From positions 181,774,596-181,838,595 of the forward strand of contig NC_056732.1 in NCBI RefSeq assembly GCF_019279795.1: a stretch of 64,000 nucleotides of DNA. Direction: 5' to 3'. The stretch comes from Protopterus annectens. Taxonomy: Eukaryota > Chordata > Ceratodontiformes > Protopteridae. Positions within the stretch are counted from its first letter, which is position 1; the number at the start of each line of letters is the position of its first letter. The position numbers and the translations under genes are program-made. Below the pieces are notes generated by a model. The model did not search any database. It was given only the letters and a program-made list of their open reading frames with translations, and was not told where the DNA came from. Shown piece after piece: positions 48,101 to 60,700 of the stretch.

Positions 48101-48495
48101 TACTGTTCCTTCAGGATAACTCCTACGCCATTTCTCCTCCCATCCACACCATGATAAAACAATTTGAACCCACCTCCGATACACCTAGCCTTACTCCCCT
48201 TGCATCTAGTCTCTTGCACTCACAATATACCAACCTTCCTTCTGTCCATCATATTGGCTAGCTCTCTCCCTATACCAGTCATACTCTCAACATTCAAAGT
48301 TCTGACCCTCACTACCACAGTCCTAGCTTTTCTCCCCTCTTCCTGCCTTCGGCCATGCCTTCTGCCTCTTCTCCTCCTTCGACCAACAGTAGCCCAATTT
48401 CTGCCAGCACCCTGTTGGCTAACAGTACTGGTAGTGGTCATTGTTAACCCAGATCTCGACTGATCCGGTATGGAAATATTTACTGGTGTTCGCAT
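45115..48495 (-). pseudogene. RTE ORF: APE endonuclease and reverse transcriptase, broken
   Basis: The frame starts at 48495 with an Arg-rich leader (GRRRRRGRRHGRR), then VRVRTLNVESMTG and, across a stop at about 48220, VQETRCKG, the start of the APE endonuclease. A further part lies at 47730-47386. RT lies in 47346-46750 (KAVGPDDIPVEAW) and 46737-46051 ([24 protein letters not shown], the catalytic FADDIVI). The end (45669-45115) has REVKKRVQAGWSGWRR, KRGRPNIRFMDVV and CGDP. It is split by an insertion at 45666-46089, plus stops at about 48220 and 46740. Related to the fragment at 21867-23531. Confidence 0.9.
45666..46089. mobile_element. Insertion with long A/T runs inside the RTE ORF
   Basis: The RTE frame stops near AAACTCATCCACC (46090) and resumes at GAACTATTGATCC (45655). 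In the other RTE copy these are adjacent. The inserted segment has T runs at about 45802-45822 and 45853-45876, and an A run at 46070-46080, but no recognised identity. Confidence 0.7.
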
Positions 48496-48631
48496 GAAGT
48501 ATTTGGCAAAGTTTTATGCCAGATGCCCTTCCTGACGCAACCCTCCCCATTTATCCGGGCTTAGGACTGGCACAAAGAAATGCACTGGCTTGTGCATCCC
48601 CAGTGGCTGGGTTGTCCCCAGTCTCTAGCAT

Positions 48632-50121
48632 AATTTTGCTTTTCCTTTCAGACAATTCTTTTTTTGTCTCCAGTTAGCTCAGAATCTTAGTATCTCAATT
48701 AATGCTTTCTTTGAATGTCTCTGGCAGCAATAAAACTAAATTTTTTTAACTGGCATGCTTTCATTTTTGTTCAATATAAGATCCTGGGCAGATTTTTAGC
48801 GTCTTTTTCTGTTGCACCCAGAAACAGTGCTAGCTGGCTGTTTTATAAAACTTTTAAATATCTTACTTGGAGATACCTATTTCTCTGTTTCATCTGCACA
48901 CTGTCTCGGTTGTCGTAGAGCTCTCTGCTGTACATAATAACTCACAATGATAGAATCTTGGAGCCCAGTGACCACATGATGTATCAGATGCTGTAACAGC
49001 CTCCAACATTTTTAATGCATAACCTCATGCAAAGACAAAATAGTGTGCAGAACTTTGCAGAATTAGATGCATATTGGAAACCGATTCTGAGGGAAAACTA
49101 TTAAATCATGATTTATTCATAAGTGGTGATCCAAGGAATGGATTAAAGTATTCTCTTCTCTTACATGCAGTAAAATTGGATAACAAAAGTTCAATTAAAT
49201 GTGCAGTGACAGAGACAGCTTATGTGCTTCAATGGTGAAATTGGATGAATAAAAAACGCTATTGTTTTCATATAAAAAGGAAGTGAAAGAGAAGTAAATG
49301 GGGAAGAGAAAAAGAGTGTGTATTTGTGTGTTTGTGTGCTTGTATGGCTAGTTGTGAAAGAATTGCATGTGGTTGTAGTATTGGATAAAAGACTGTATTT
49401 TTTCAAAGGAAACAGGACAGGCTGATCAAAACATGGAAATGTTTTACAGTAAAGCATAAACGAGTTATATTGAGTTAAATGTGACTTTTTTATTAATAAA
49501 TAACTGGATCAGAAAAAAATCAGAAAATTATATAGTATATACAATGTTTAATGGACAAAATGTGTGTATTTGCTTTTAGTTATACTAAATCAGATGTGTT
49601 AAAGAGTAAAATTGGCTTCTCAAAAGGGCATATATTTGAAGTTTTCAAAGCTTGCTCCTCTTTTAAAAATACAACTTTGGGTCAAGGTAATGCCTTATTT
49701 TATTTTGACTCCTCAGCCCAAAGAAGTATATAATTGTGGAAAGAAGAAACCTTACATTTAGTTTGAAAAAAAAAAAAACAGAAATATTGCATGAGACTCT
49801 TTCAAGTAGAAAGAGAAAGAGACAGTTAATTTAGTTTTTGCTTTACTTCTGAAACAATTGGACTGCATTCATAGACAGAATTTATACTGGGAAGTATTTT
49901 GCCAGAGGAATTGTGCAACTGTTGTTGGAACTTACAAATCAGAAGTAGACAGAACATTAAGTAGATTTCAGATAATGGTAGGAAAAGGTTCAGATAAGCT
50001 GGTAGCCAGAGTTTTTTTTCTCTATGCCATTTGTTTATTTCAATGCACACATTTTGCATTTTATTTGCAAAAGCTTCTAACTGCTAATGTATTTGATTTT
50101 ATAAAGTACATTCTCAATTGT
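48632..50121. other. AT-rich sequence, nothing assigned
   Basis: No coding or repeat signature beyond short A and T runs. Confidence 0.45.
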
Positions 50122-50378
50122 GAAAGCAGATAGAAAGTACAGGAGTGCTCCAAGGCTGACCAAATAAATCCACATAAACGTGATGCAAAATCACTGGTAG
50201 GCAGCAAAACACGATATGTATATCTCCAAAATTCTAAATTTACTTGTGACAGAACAAATAAATTTAGAATTTTGGAGACATACATATCATGTTTTGCTGC
50301 CTACCAGTGATTTTGTATCACGTTTATGTGGATTTATTTGGTCAGCTTGGAGTGCTCCTGTACTTGCTACCTGCTTTC
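50122..50378. repeat. Palindrome with ~120 bp arms
   Basis: 50122-50242 and 50259-50378 are inverted copies at about 90 percent identity, with a 16 bp spacer CTTGTGACAGAACAAA. Arm words include GGTAGGCAGCAAAACA and CCAAAATTCTAAATTTA. It may be a small fold-back element; transcripts would form a long hairpin. ATTCTCAATTGT occurs just outside both ends (50110 and 50441). Confidence 0.9.
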
Positions 50379-50623
50379 TTGTTTATTTTTTCAAGTTTTG
50401 GGAGCGTTTACACACTGGTCACTATTGTTGGATTTTTACATTCTCAATTGTATTTATTTCAAGTAAACAGTTTTATTATTCAGTTTTAAATGCTTGTGGA
50501 TGATCATTTATTTATTCATAGGTTCATAGGTTCATACTAGGCTATCTGCCTGAGGGCATTTACAAGCCTAGCCCATAGTTTTGTGGCTTACGCCACCCCT
50601 TTAGTTTGGAGAAACTATGCCCA

Positions 50624-53412
50624 TTATTTTGCTGTGCCTCTGTTGAGCAGTGACACTGAGGTAATCCCTGGGGTATATCTGCGATCTCCCATCCATTGGT
50701 CAAGATTCCTCTTGAACAAGGCCAGCGAGGTGCTCTGCCTCACATATACCGGGATTTTGTTCCACAGCATAGGGAGTCTTTGGGTGATGAATCTATCCCT
50801 CCAGCACGTCCTATTAATAACCGTGTCGAGGTTTAAGTCTCCCACCCTTGTGGCTCTGAGGGATCTAGATTTTTTGAGGTGAAGCATGTTCATCAAATCT
50901 GGGTTTGACATGGCCTTGTATGTCAGGCACAGGTCACCTCTGAGCAAGCGGTAAGCAACTGAATAGAGCTGGAGTTCTTTCAGTCGGGCAGCATAAGACA
51001 GATTTTGAGACCCTTTATCCTTTTGGTGAGGAACTTTTGTGGCCTCTCCAGCTGCTGCAAGTGTCGGGTCAGATACATTCTGAATGGGGCATTGTACTCA
51101 ATCATTGGTCTGATGAGTGATGAGTATAGGGAGACTATGACCTCCCTTGATCTAGATGTGAATCCCTTCATGATAAGGTGGGCAATGTAGAAGGTCTTCC
51201 TAACTACTTTAGCAATATGAGTGTCGAATGAAAGGCTACTGTCAACCTGGGTCCCCAGGTCCCTGATAACTTCTTCTGTGCTCAGTGGATTGCCACCTAT
51301 ATGGTAGCTAGGGGTAACCTTGTTTTCCCGAAGGGTATGACTATGCATTTCTTGGCATTTAACTTTAGGCCAATGGCTCTGGCACCAGTTATCCGTTTCT
51401 GTGAGACCCTTCTGAAGGATATCTGTGTCAGATGTGTTTTCGACTATGGCGCCCAGTTTGCAGTCATCTGCAAAATTTGTCAGCCATAACCCTCCTGTGT
51501 TTGCTTGTACTTCAGAAAAGTAGATGCCAAACAAGAGTGGGCCCAGGACTGAGCCCTGTGGGACACCACTTGTGACAGGCTTTGAGTCTGACATGGCGCC
51601 AGCAACTCTGACCCTGTGGGTTCTGTCACTCAGCCAGTTTGCAACTCATCTTGTGATGTATGGGTTTACATTTAAGCTGATGAGTTTTTCAATGATACCC
51701 GAGTGGGGTATTGTATCGAAGGCCTTCGCCAGGTCGAGGTAGGCTGTATGGACTGCCTTTCCCTCATCAATGGCCTTGGTGACTGTTTCGAAAAAGTCAA
51801 CCAAGTTTAAAAGGCATGATCTGCCTTTGACAAAGCCAAACTGGGTTGGATCCAAAGTCTGCAAATTCCCGATGTCTTTATTTATGAGATCCATTATGAT
51901 CCTCTCCATGGCTTTGCAGATAAGGCTTGTCAAGGTAATGGGACGGTAATTTCCAGGGTCGGTGGAGGCACCGCCTTTGTGAAGTGGGACCACAGTCACT
52001 GTGCGCCACTCCCTGGGTACGTATCCAGAGGTGAGACTAAGATTAAACAGCTGTCCTAACTGCGGGTTTAATTCCTCATTGAGTTCGTGGAGCACACAGC
52101 CGGGGACACCATCAGGTCCCATGGATGCTGTGTTTTTGCCTTGGAGAGAGCAGTTCTCACCTGGGCGTTAGAGATGTTTGGGGCTGCAATCATTTGGTAT
52201 AGATATCTCTCCTTTTGGGAGAAGTTTGCACTGAACCTGTCAGCCAGTATGTTGGCAATGTCTGTAGGATCAGTAATCTTCACATCATTTTGAACTAATT
52301 CTGAGCATATCTGGGAGTTTCCTCCCAGGTTTCTAACATAGCTAAAGAATGCCTTATGATTGTCTTTTGAGTCCTTAGCTATTTTTCTCTCAAAATTAGC
52401 TTTGGATGATTTTATGAGAGCTCTTAGCTTTTTACTTATAGTGATCAGCGGTGTCTTACCTTTTAAGGATTTTGCTCTATCTTGTAGTAGCTTCCTCCTT
52501 TTGTTGTAGAGTTTGTTTATGGCTGGGGTCCACCAGACTGGACGCTTGCCTTTGGTACAAAGAGTCTTTGTTTTGCTTGGGATTGCCTGATCCATGCAGC
52601 CCTGCAGATGCTGGTAGAAGGCATTTGTAAGTGATTCAGTGGCTTGAGTAATGTTTACCGCCTGCTCGGGGGCCTTAAAGGAGACCACACTAGTCTTTAG
52701 AAGTGTGAAGTCGGCTTTCGAGAAGTTCTTTACTGTGGTCTTTTTTATTTCAGGTGGGGGCGGGATGAGGACCTCCAGCGAGATTAGTTTGTGATCTGAT
52801 CTCACCAGTGAGGGGTATACTTCCGGTGTTGAACATTGTGCTCCCATGTTCGTGATGATGAGATCAAGTATGTTTTCTCCTCTTGTGGGGATGGTGACTA
52901 GTTGTTCCATGGCATTTGAGTTTATGAATTCCAGGAACTTTTGGGCTAGAGTGTTTGGGCTTGAGTAGTGTTCCCAGTCTATATTAGGGTAATTGAAGTC
53001 ACCTAGTATGATGGTGTTTGGAGATACATTTATCCCCTCCAGTGTTTTCAGGAAAGCCATGTGAGGTTCCTGAGTTTGCGAGGGTGGCCTGTAACATGCT
53101 ACAAATTGCAGAGCAGTCTTGCCTATGGTTAATTGCACCTGGATGGTTTCCGATGCATCATGCGTTGCCACCAATCTTGAGGTGTGGGTGTCCTTGATGA
53201 ATATGGATACCCCCCCTCCTTTCTTGGTATTGTCCGGATTTTGGGGCGGAACACATGATATGAGGTAAAACCTGATAGTGCTGGGGTGCTCTCAGGAGCC
53301 TTGAACCAGGTTTCTGTCACAGCACAGACATCGATGTTCTCCATACTGAGAAGGGCCTCGAGCGTGCATCTTGAGGTTGAGACTTCTGGCATTGAGCAGC
53401 ATTACGCTTAGT
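50624..53412 (-). pseudogene. LINE ORF2: endonuclease and reverse transcriptase, broken
   Basis: The frames run 53392-53129, 53174-52068, 52122-51646, 51594-50980 and 50947-50624. The endonuclease has AVTETWFKAPEST, ILGDFNYPNIDWEHY and SDHKLI. RT has MGPDGVPGCVL, NYRPITLTSLI, TQFGFVKGRSC, YLDLAKAFDTI, GVPQGSVLGPLLF and the catalytic FADD (LTNFADDCKLG). The C-terminus has CWRDRFITQRLP. At positions where the + copy has stops, this copy keeps Trp and Lys codons and PQGS. Breaks include a 2 bp loss near 53365 in the first helix and shifts near 53150, 52100, 51630 and 50960. Confidence 0.9.
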
Positions 53413-53430
53413 TTTTTTCTTTATTGTGTT

Positions 53431-54405
53431 CTAGGGTGGTAGGTTTAGAATTTGAGCCTTGCCTAAAAAAGGCACTATGGGGGTGGCAAGAGCCTTTGCC
53501 AAAATCCGGAATCCCAGGGGTGACAGGTGCAAGCCGTCCCTTGCGAAGCAGCGTGGCTTGTCCAGCATGTCATCCCAGGCAGACAGACATTGGATCCCCT
53601 TTGAATGACACCAGAGTTTAAGCCAATTGTTAAAGATGATCATCTTATCTCTGTACTGTGGCATCATTCTTGGTGAAGGTAGGATACTGCTCAAGGTCAG
53701 GGTCATACCTGCTTGGGCTACATAATCAGAGAGCTCCTCAATGTCTCTTTTCATGTAGTCCAAGGAGGTACGTCTCAGGTTGTTTACACCAGCATGGACA
53801 ATGATTGAGTCGTACTTGTACCTGCTGTTGAGAGACCTGAGTGCTTGCGTTATGTGGCGGATTCTAGCGCCCGACAGGCAGCTTACTGTGACCTTCTCCT
53901 TACTCAGTCTGGTGAGCGGGACGTCAGTGTGTCTGACTATGGAGTCACCAATGACTAGTGTGTCAGGCATTGTGTTTGGCCTTAAGGGCTGTGACTGCTT
54001 GACACTCTGACTGTGTGGTCTATGTGTTGCAGGTGTTGTGTTCTGACATGGTAGTTGTTTGGGTGTCTGCTTTGGTGGCCTCTGCTGTTTTGGTAGATTT
54101 TTGATCAGAGCCTCCGAGTATGTCTTTGTGTGTTTATGTGTATGATTTGAGGTTGTGATGGTACTATGTGAGACTGGGTCTATAGTGTGTGTGGTTACCT
54201 TCTCCTCCTGTCTGGTCTTGCCAGTCCTATGTTGAGAGAGCTCAGCCTCCAGTTTGGCCGTATAGTTGCATCTCTCGCATGTATTTGTGTTTTGTGGGAA
54301 GAGGAGAGGGTTGTCTGTGTACATGAGGCAATTGTAACATTGCCTCAATATTCCCAGGTTCACCAGCTGAGCAGGAGAGGACATTAGCAACTGATCCCTC
54401 GACAT
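53431..54405 (-). CDS. LINE ORF1: zinc-finger and SGNH esterase protein (324 aa)
   Basis: The frame is open. An ATG exists at 54423, but the start at 54405 is preferred because TTCTAGC-ATG and the following residues match the other copy. C23/C26 and C43/C46 form the zinc region, and KLEAELSQ starts a coiled coil. The linker is Thr/Lys/Gln-rich. The esterase has an intact GDS (S155), HAGVNN and DGLHLSPLG with the Asp and His of the triad. Compared with the + copy, one extra T before the stop extends the C-terminus by 11 residues (ending LNLPP). The role is as for the + copy; the intact triad makes this the better guide to the family's ORF1. Confidence 0.88.
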   Translation of the reverse strand: MSRDQLLMSSPAQLVNLGILRQCYNCLMYTDNPLLFPQNTNTCERCNYTAKLEAELSQHRTGKTRQEEKVTTHTIDPVSHSTITTSNHTHKHTKTYSEALIKNLPKQQRPPKQTPKQLPCQNTTPATHRPHSQSVKQSQPLRPNTMPDTLVIGDSIVRHTDVPLTRLSKEKVTVSCLSGARIRHITQALRSLNSRYKYDSIIVHAGVNNLRRTSLDYMKRDIEELSDYVAQAGMTLTLSSILPSPRMMPQYRDKMIIFNNWLKLWCHSKGIQCLSAWDDMLDKPRCFARDGLHLSPLGFRILAKALATPIVPFLGKAQILNLPP

Positions 54406-54423
54406 GCTAGAAGGAATAGACAA

Positions 54424-54775
54424 AAAAACTTAAAAAAAGGTTCCGACGGATGTGGGTGACCGAGAAATGGGGTTTGCCTTTTTGGGGTACTATCTATAAC
54501 AAGAGTGCTGTATCAAGGTGATAAGTACTGTAGGAGCAAGTGCTGGGCTTTACAGATAGAGAATAGTCTACTTTGGAGTCAAGTAGAGATAATTTTTTTA
54601 GTTATAGGATACGCTGATTAGAACACTAGTATAGTTCGAGGAAGGTAGTTTTAAGGGAAAATTTGAAGAGTGGACTTTAGGTAGCCCGAATAGTTTAAAC
54701 CTGATTAACCGCCGCTGCCCTAGTGTGCAACGGTGGCAGCTCCGCGCTAAATCGCGCTAAAACGCGCTAAAGCGC
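54424..54775 (-). promoter_or_regulatory. Non-monomeric 5' leader (tether) of the minus LINE
   Basis: It shares AAATTTTCCCTTAA and TTCTAGC-ATG with the + leader. At its far end, next to the array, it has a GC-rich series of TTTAGCGCG-type words (54745-54775), which the + leader replaces with GTGCGCATAGCGCAG. The TATAAA of the last monomer lies at about 54779-54784 on -. Confidence 0.6.
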
Positions 54776-57700
54776 GCTTTATAGCAGGGGGCTGGAAAAG
54801 ACAGGAAATGACCCAAAATGGCCAATAAACTACAAGTTACTGCCTTAAACCACTCCTCTAAGGACAAACAGGCAGCTCAGTACTCCCCACTCTCACTGGT
54901 GAGTAAAGAAACTTCCCCCTGACCAAACAAGGAAAATGGAGAAACACAGGAACCAAGACAAAGCCCAGGGATCAGCAAAATCTGGTCTCTGGAACACTAG
55001 CTAGGAAAGTATGGAAAACAAAGATATTTTTTTGTTTTTTCAAGATTTTTTTTACAGAAAGGCAGAAAACACAATAAATGCTATAATTTTTGACTAATTG
55101 CTATCAAAAGCTAGTACACTTGAGTGTATTAGCCTGTAATTTAACTTTTAGGCAAAACTTAAATTAGCAAGTGCAGTAAACAGTTTGAGCTTATAAAGAC
55201 AGTAAAACAGTGCAAACTTCGATAAAACAAGCAAAAACAGTGGTCGAAAGTTTCAAAAGGTCGAAAAAGCCAAGAAAAATACTTAAAATCTGGAAAGGTA
55301 GTCTTTTCTGGTCTCTGCTGCTACAGGAACACTGCTGGCCACCACGAGGAGCTGTGCTGAGTTCTCAATAGCTGGAAAAGCCCGCCAAAGCGCTTTATAG
55401 CAGGGGCTGGAAAAGACAGGAAATGACCCAAAATGGCCAATAAACTACAAGTTACTGCCTTAAACCACTCCTCTAAGGACAAACAGGCAGCTCAGTACTC
55501 CCCACTCTCACTGGTGAGTAAAGAAACTTCCCCCTGACCAAACAAGGAAAATGGAGAAACACAGGAACCAAGACAAAGCCCAGGGATCAGCAAAATCTGG
55601 TCTCTGGAACACTAGCTAGGAAAGTATGGAAAAACAAAGATATTTTTTTGTTTTTTTTCAAGATTTTTACAGAAAGGCAGAAAACACAATAAATGCTATA
55701 ATTTTTGACTAATTGCTATCAAAAGCTAGTACACTTGAGTGTATTAGCCTGTAATTTAACTTTTAGGCAAAACTTAAATTAGCAAGTGCAGTAAACAGTT
55801 TGAGCTTATAAAGACAGTAAAAACAGTGCAAACTTCGATAAAACAAGCAAAAACAGTGGTCGAAAGTTTCAAAAGGTCGAAAAAGCCAAGAAAAATACTT
55901 AAAATCTGGAAAGGTAGTCTTTTCTGGTCTCTGCTGCTACAGGAACACTGCTGGCCACCACGAGGAGCTGTGCTGAGTTCTCAATAGCTGGAAAAGCCCG
56001 CCAAAGCGCTTTATAGCAGGGGGCTGGAAAAGACAGGAAATGACCCAAAATGGCCAATAAACTACAAGTTACTGCCTTAAACCACTCCTCTAAGGACAAA
56101 CAGGCAGCTCAGTACTCCCCACTCTCACTGGTGAGTAAAGAAACTTCCCCCTGACCAAACAAGGAAAATGGAGAAACACAGGAACCAAGACAAAGCCCAG
56201 GGATCAGCAAAATCTGGTCTCTGGAACACTAGCTAGGAAAGTATGGAAAAACAAAGATATTTTTTTTTTTTTTCAAGATTTTTTTACAGAAAGGCAGAAA
56301 ACACAATAAATGCTATAATTTTTGACTAATTGCTATCAAAAGCTAGTACACTTGAGTGTATTAGCCTGTAATTTAACTTTTAGGCAAAACTTAAATTAGC
56401 AAGTGCAGTAAACAGTTTGAGCTTATAAAGACAGTAAAAACAGTGCAAACTTCGATAAAACAAGCAAAAACAGTGGTCGAAAGTTTCAAAAGGTCGAAAA
56501 AGCCAAGAAAAATACTTAAAATCTGGAAAGGTAGTCTTTTCTGGTCTCTGCTGCTACAGGAACACTGCTGGCCACCACGAGGAGCTGTGCTGAGTTCTCA
56601 ATAGCTGGAAAAGCCCGCCAAAGCGCGCTTTATAGCAGGGGCTGGAAAAGACAGGAAATGACCCAAAATGGCCAATAAACTACAAGTTACTGCCTTAAAC
56701 CACTCCTCTAAGGACAAACAGGCAGCTCAGTACTCCCCACTCTCACTGGTGAGTAAAGAAACTTCCCCCTGACCAAACAAGGAAAATGGAGAAACACAGG
56801 AACCAAGACAAAGCCCAGGGATCAGCAAAATCTGGTCTCTGGAACACTAGCTAGGAAAGTATGGAAAAACAAAGATTTTTTTTGTTTTTTTCAAGATTTT
56901 TTTACAGAAAGGCAGAAAACACAATAAATGCTATAATTTTTGACTAATTGCTATCAAAAGCTAGTACACTTGAGTGTATTAGCCTGTAATTTAACTTTTA
57001 GGCAAAACTTAAATTAGCAAGTGCAGTAAACAGTTTGAGCTTATAAAGACAGTAAAAACAGTGCAAACTTCGATAAAACAAGCAAAAACAGTGGTCGAAA
57101 GTTTCAAAAGGTCGAAAAAGCCAAGAAAAATACTTAAAATCTGGAAAGGTAGTCTTTTCTGGTCTCTGCTGCTACAGGAACACTGCTGGCCACCACGAGG
57201 AGCTGTGCTGAGTTCTCAATAGCTGGAAAAGCCCGCCAAAGCGGACTTTATTGCAGAGGCTGGAAAAGACAGGAAATGACCCAAAATGGCCAATAAACTA
57301 CAAGTTACTGCCTTAAACCACTCCTCTAAGGACAAACAGGCAGCTCAGTACTCCCCACTCTCACTGGTGAGTAAAGAAACTTCCCCCTGACCAAACAAGG
57401 AAAATGGAGAAACACAGGAACCAAGACAAAGCCCAGGGATCAGCAAAATCTGGTCTCTGGAACACTAGCTAGGAAAGTATGGAAAAACAAAGATATTTTT
57501 TTGTTTTTTTTCAAGATTTTTACAGAAAGGCAGAAAACACAATAAATGCTATAATTTTTGACTAATTGCTATCAAAAGCTAGTACACTTGAGTGTATTAG
57601 CCTGTAATTTAACTTTTAGGCAAAACTTAAATTAGCAAGTGCAGTAAACAGTTTGAGCTTATAAAGACAGTAAAAACAGTGCAAACTTCGATAAAACAAG

Positions 57701-60700
57701 CAAAAACAGTGGTCGAAAGTTTCAAAAGGTCGAAAAAGCCAAGAAAAATACTTAAAATCTGGAAAGGTAGTCTTTTCTGGTCTCTGCTGCTACAGGAACA
57801 CTGCTGGCCACCACGAGGAGCTGTGCTGAGTTCTCAATAGCTGGAAAAGCCCGCCAAAGCGCTCCTTATAGCAGGGGCCTGGAAAAGACAGGAAATGACC
57901 CAAATTGGCCAATAAACTACAAGTTACTGCCTTAAACCACTCCTCTAAGGACAAACAGGCAGCTCAGTACTCCCCACTCTCACTGGTGAGTAAAGAAACT
58001 TCCCCCTGACCAAACAAGGAAAATGGAGAAACACAGGAACCAAGACAAAGCCCAGGGATCAGCAAAATCTGGTCTCTGGAACACTAGCTAGGAAAGTATG
58101 GAAAACAAAGATATTTTTTTGTTTTTTCAAGATTTTTACAGAAAGGCAGAAAACACAATAAATGCTATAATTTTTGACTAATTGCTATCAAAAGCTAGTA
58201 CACTTGAGTGTATTAGCCTGTAATTTAACTTTTAGGCAAAACTTAAATTAGCAAGTGCAGTAAACAGTTTGAGCTTATAAAGACAGTAAAACAGTGCAAA
58301 CTTCGATAAAACAAGCAAAAACAGTGGTCGAAAGTTTCAAAAGGTCGAAAAAGCCAAGAAAAATACTTAAAATCTGGAAAGGTAGTCTTTTCTGGTCTCT
58401 GCTGCTACAGGAACACTGCTGGCCACCACGAGGAGCTGTGCTGAGTTCTCAATAGCTGGAAAAGCCCGCCAAAGCGCTTTATAGCAGGGGGCTGGAAAAG
58501 ACAGGAAATGACCCAAAATGGCCAATAAACTACAAGTTACTGCCTTAAACCACTCCTCTAAGGACAAACAGGCAGCTCAGTACTCCCCACTCTCACTGGT
58601 GAGTAAAGAAACTTCCCCCTGACCAAACAAGGAAAATGGAGAAACACAGGAACCAAGACAAAGCCCAGGGATCAGCAAAATCTGGTCTCTGGAACACTAG
58701 CTAGGAAAGTATGGAAAACAAAGATTTTTTTTGTTTTTTTCAAGATTTTTTTACAGAAAGGCAGAAAACACAATAAATGCTATAATTTTTGACTAATTGC
58801 TATCAAAAGCTAGTACACTTGAGTGTATTAGCCTGTAATTTAACTTTTAGGCAAAACTTAAATTAGCAAGTGCAGTAAACAGTTTGAGCTTATAAAGACA
58901 GTAAAAACAGTGCAAACTTCGATAAAACAAGCAAAAACAGTGGTCGAAAGTTTCAAAAGGTCGAAAAAGCCAAGAAAAATACTTAAAATCTGGAAAGGTA
59001 GTCTTTTCTGGTCTCTGCTGCTACAGGAACACTGCTGGCCACCACGAGGAGCTGTGCTGAGTTCTCAATAGCTGGAAAAGCCCGCCAAAGCGCTTTATAG
59101 CAGGGGCTGGAAAAGACAGGAAATGACCCAAAATGGCCAATAAACTACAAGTTACTGCCTTAAACCACTCCTCTAAGGACAAACAGGCAGCTCAGTACTC
59201 CCCACTCTCACTGGTGAGTAAAGAAACTTCCCCCTGACCAAACAAGGAAAATGGAGAAACACAGGAACCAAGACAAAGCCCAGGGATCAGCAAAATCTGG
59301 TCTCTGGAACACTAGCTAGGAAAGTATGGAAAACAAAGATATTTTTTGTTTTTTTCAAGAATTTCTTTTTACAGAAAGGCAGAAAACACAATAAATGCTA
59401 TAATTTTTGACTAATTGCTATCAAAAGCTAGTACACTTGAGTGTATTAGCCTGTAATTTAACTTTTAGGCAAAACTTAAATTAGCAAGTGCAGTAAACAG
59501 TTTGAGCTTATAAAGACAGTAAAACAGTGCAAACTTCGATAAAACAAGCAAAAACAGTGGTCGAAAGTTTCAAAAGGTCGAAAAAGCCAAGAAAAATACT
59601 TAAAATCTGGAAAGGTAGTCTTTTCTGGTCTCTGCTGCTACAGGAACACTGCTGGCCACCACGAGGAGCTGTGCTGAGTTCTCAATAGCTGGAAAAGCCC
59701 GCCAAAGCGCTTTATAGCAGGGGCTGGAAAAGACAGGAAATGACCCAAAATGGCCAATAAACTACAAGTTACTGCCTTAAACCACTCCTCTAAGGACAAA
59801 CAGGCAGCTCAGTACTCCCCACTCTCACTGGTGAGTAAAGAAACTTCCCCCTGACCAAACAAGGAAAATGGAGAAACACAGGAACCAAGACAAAGCCCAG
59901 GGATCAGCAAAATCTGGTCTCTGGAACACTAGCTAGGAAAGTATGGAAAAACAAAGATATTTTTTTTTTTTTCAAGATTTTTTTACAGAAAGGCAGAAAA
60001 CACAATAAATGCTATAATTTTTGACTAATTGCTATCAAAAGCTAGTACACTTGAGTGTATTAGCCTGTAATTTAACTTTTAGGCAAAACTTAAATTAGCA
60101 AGTGCAGTAAACAGTTTGAGCTTATAAAGACAGTAAAAACAGTGCAAACTTCGATAAAACAAGCAAAAACAGTGGTCGAAAGTTTCAAAAGGTCGAAAAA
60201 GCCAAGAAAAATACTTAAAATCTGGAAAGGTAGTCTTTTCTGGTCTCTGCTGCTACAGGAACACTGCTGGCCACCACGAGGAGCTGTGCTGAGTTCTCAA
60301 TAGCTGGAAAAGCCCGCCAAAGCGCTTTATAGCAGGGAGCTGGAAAAGACAGGAAATGACCCAAAATGGCCAATAAACTACAAGTTACTGCCTTAAACCA
60401 CTCCTCTAAGGACAAACAGGCAGCTCAGTACTCCCCACTCTCACTGGTGAGTAAAGAAACTTCCCCCTGACCAAACAAGGAAAATGGAGAAACACAGGAA
60501 CCAAGACAAAGCCCAGGGATCAGCAAAATCTGGTCTCTGGAACACTAGCTAGGAAAGTATGGAAAACAAAGATTTTTTTTGTTTTTTTCAAGATTTTTTT
60601 ACAGAAAGGCAGAAAACACAATAAATGCTATAATTTTTGACTAATTGCTATCAAAAGCTAGTACACTTGAGTGTATTAGCCTGTAATTTAACTTTTAGGC

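Larger units (their letters stand above)
45087..48611 (-). mobile_element. Near full-length RTE LINE, minus strand
   Basis: It is flanked by a perfect 20 bp duplication TTGTCCCCAGTCTCTAGCAT (45067-45086 and 48612-48631). The 3' end on - is CGCTGTGGCGACCCCTAACG followed by a GAT-repeat tail; the 5' end carries GGGTTGCGTCAGGAAGGGCA, both known from fish-type RTE elements. The inside holds endonuclease and reverse transcriptase. It is interrupted by about 420 bp of A/T-run sequence (45666-46089). Confidence 0.93.
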
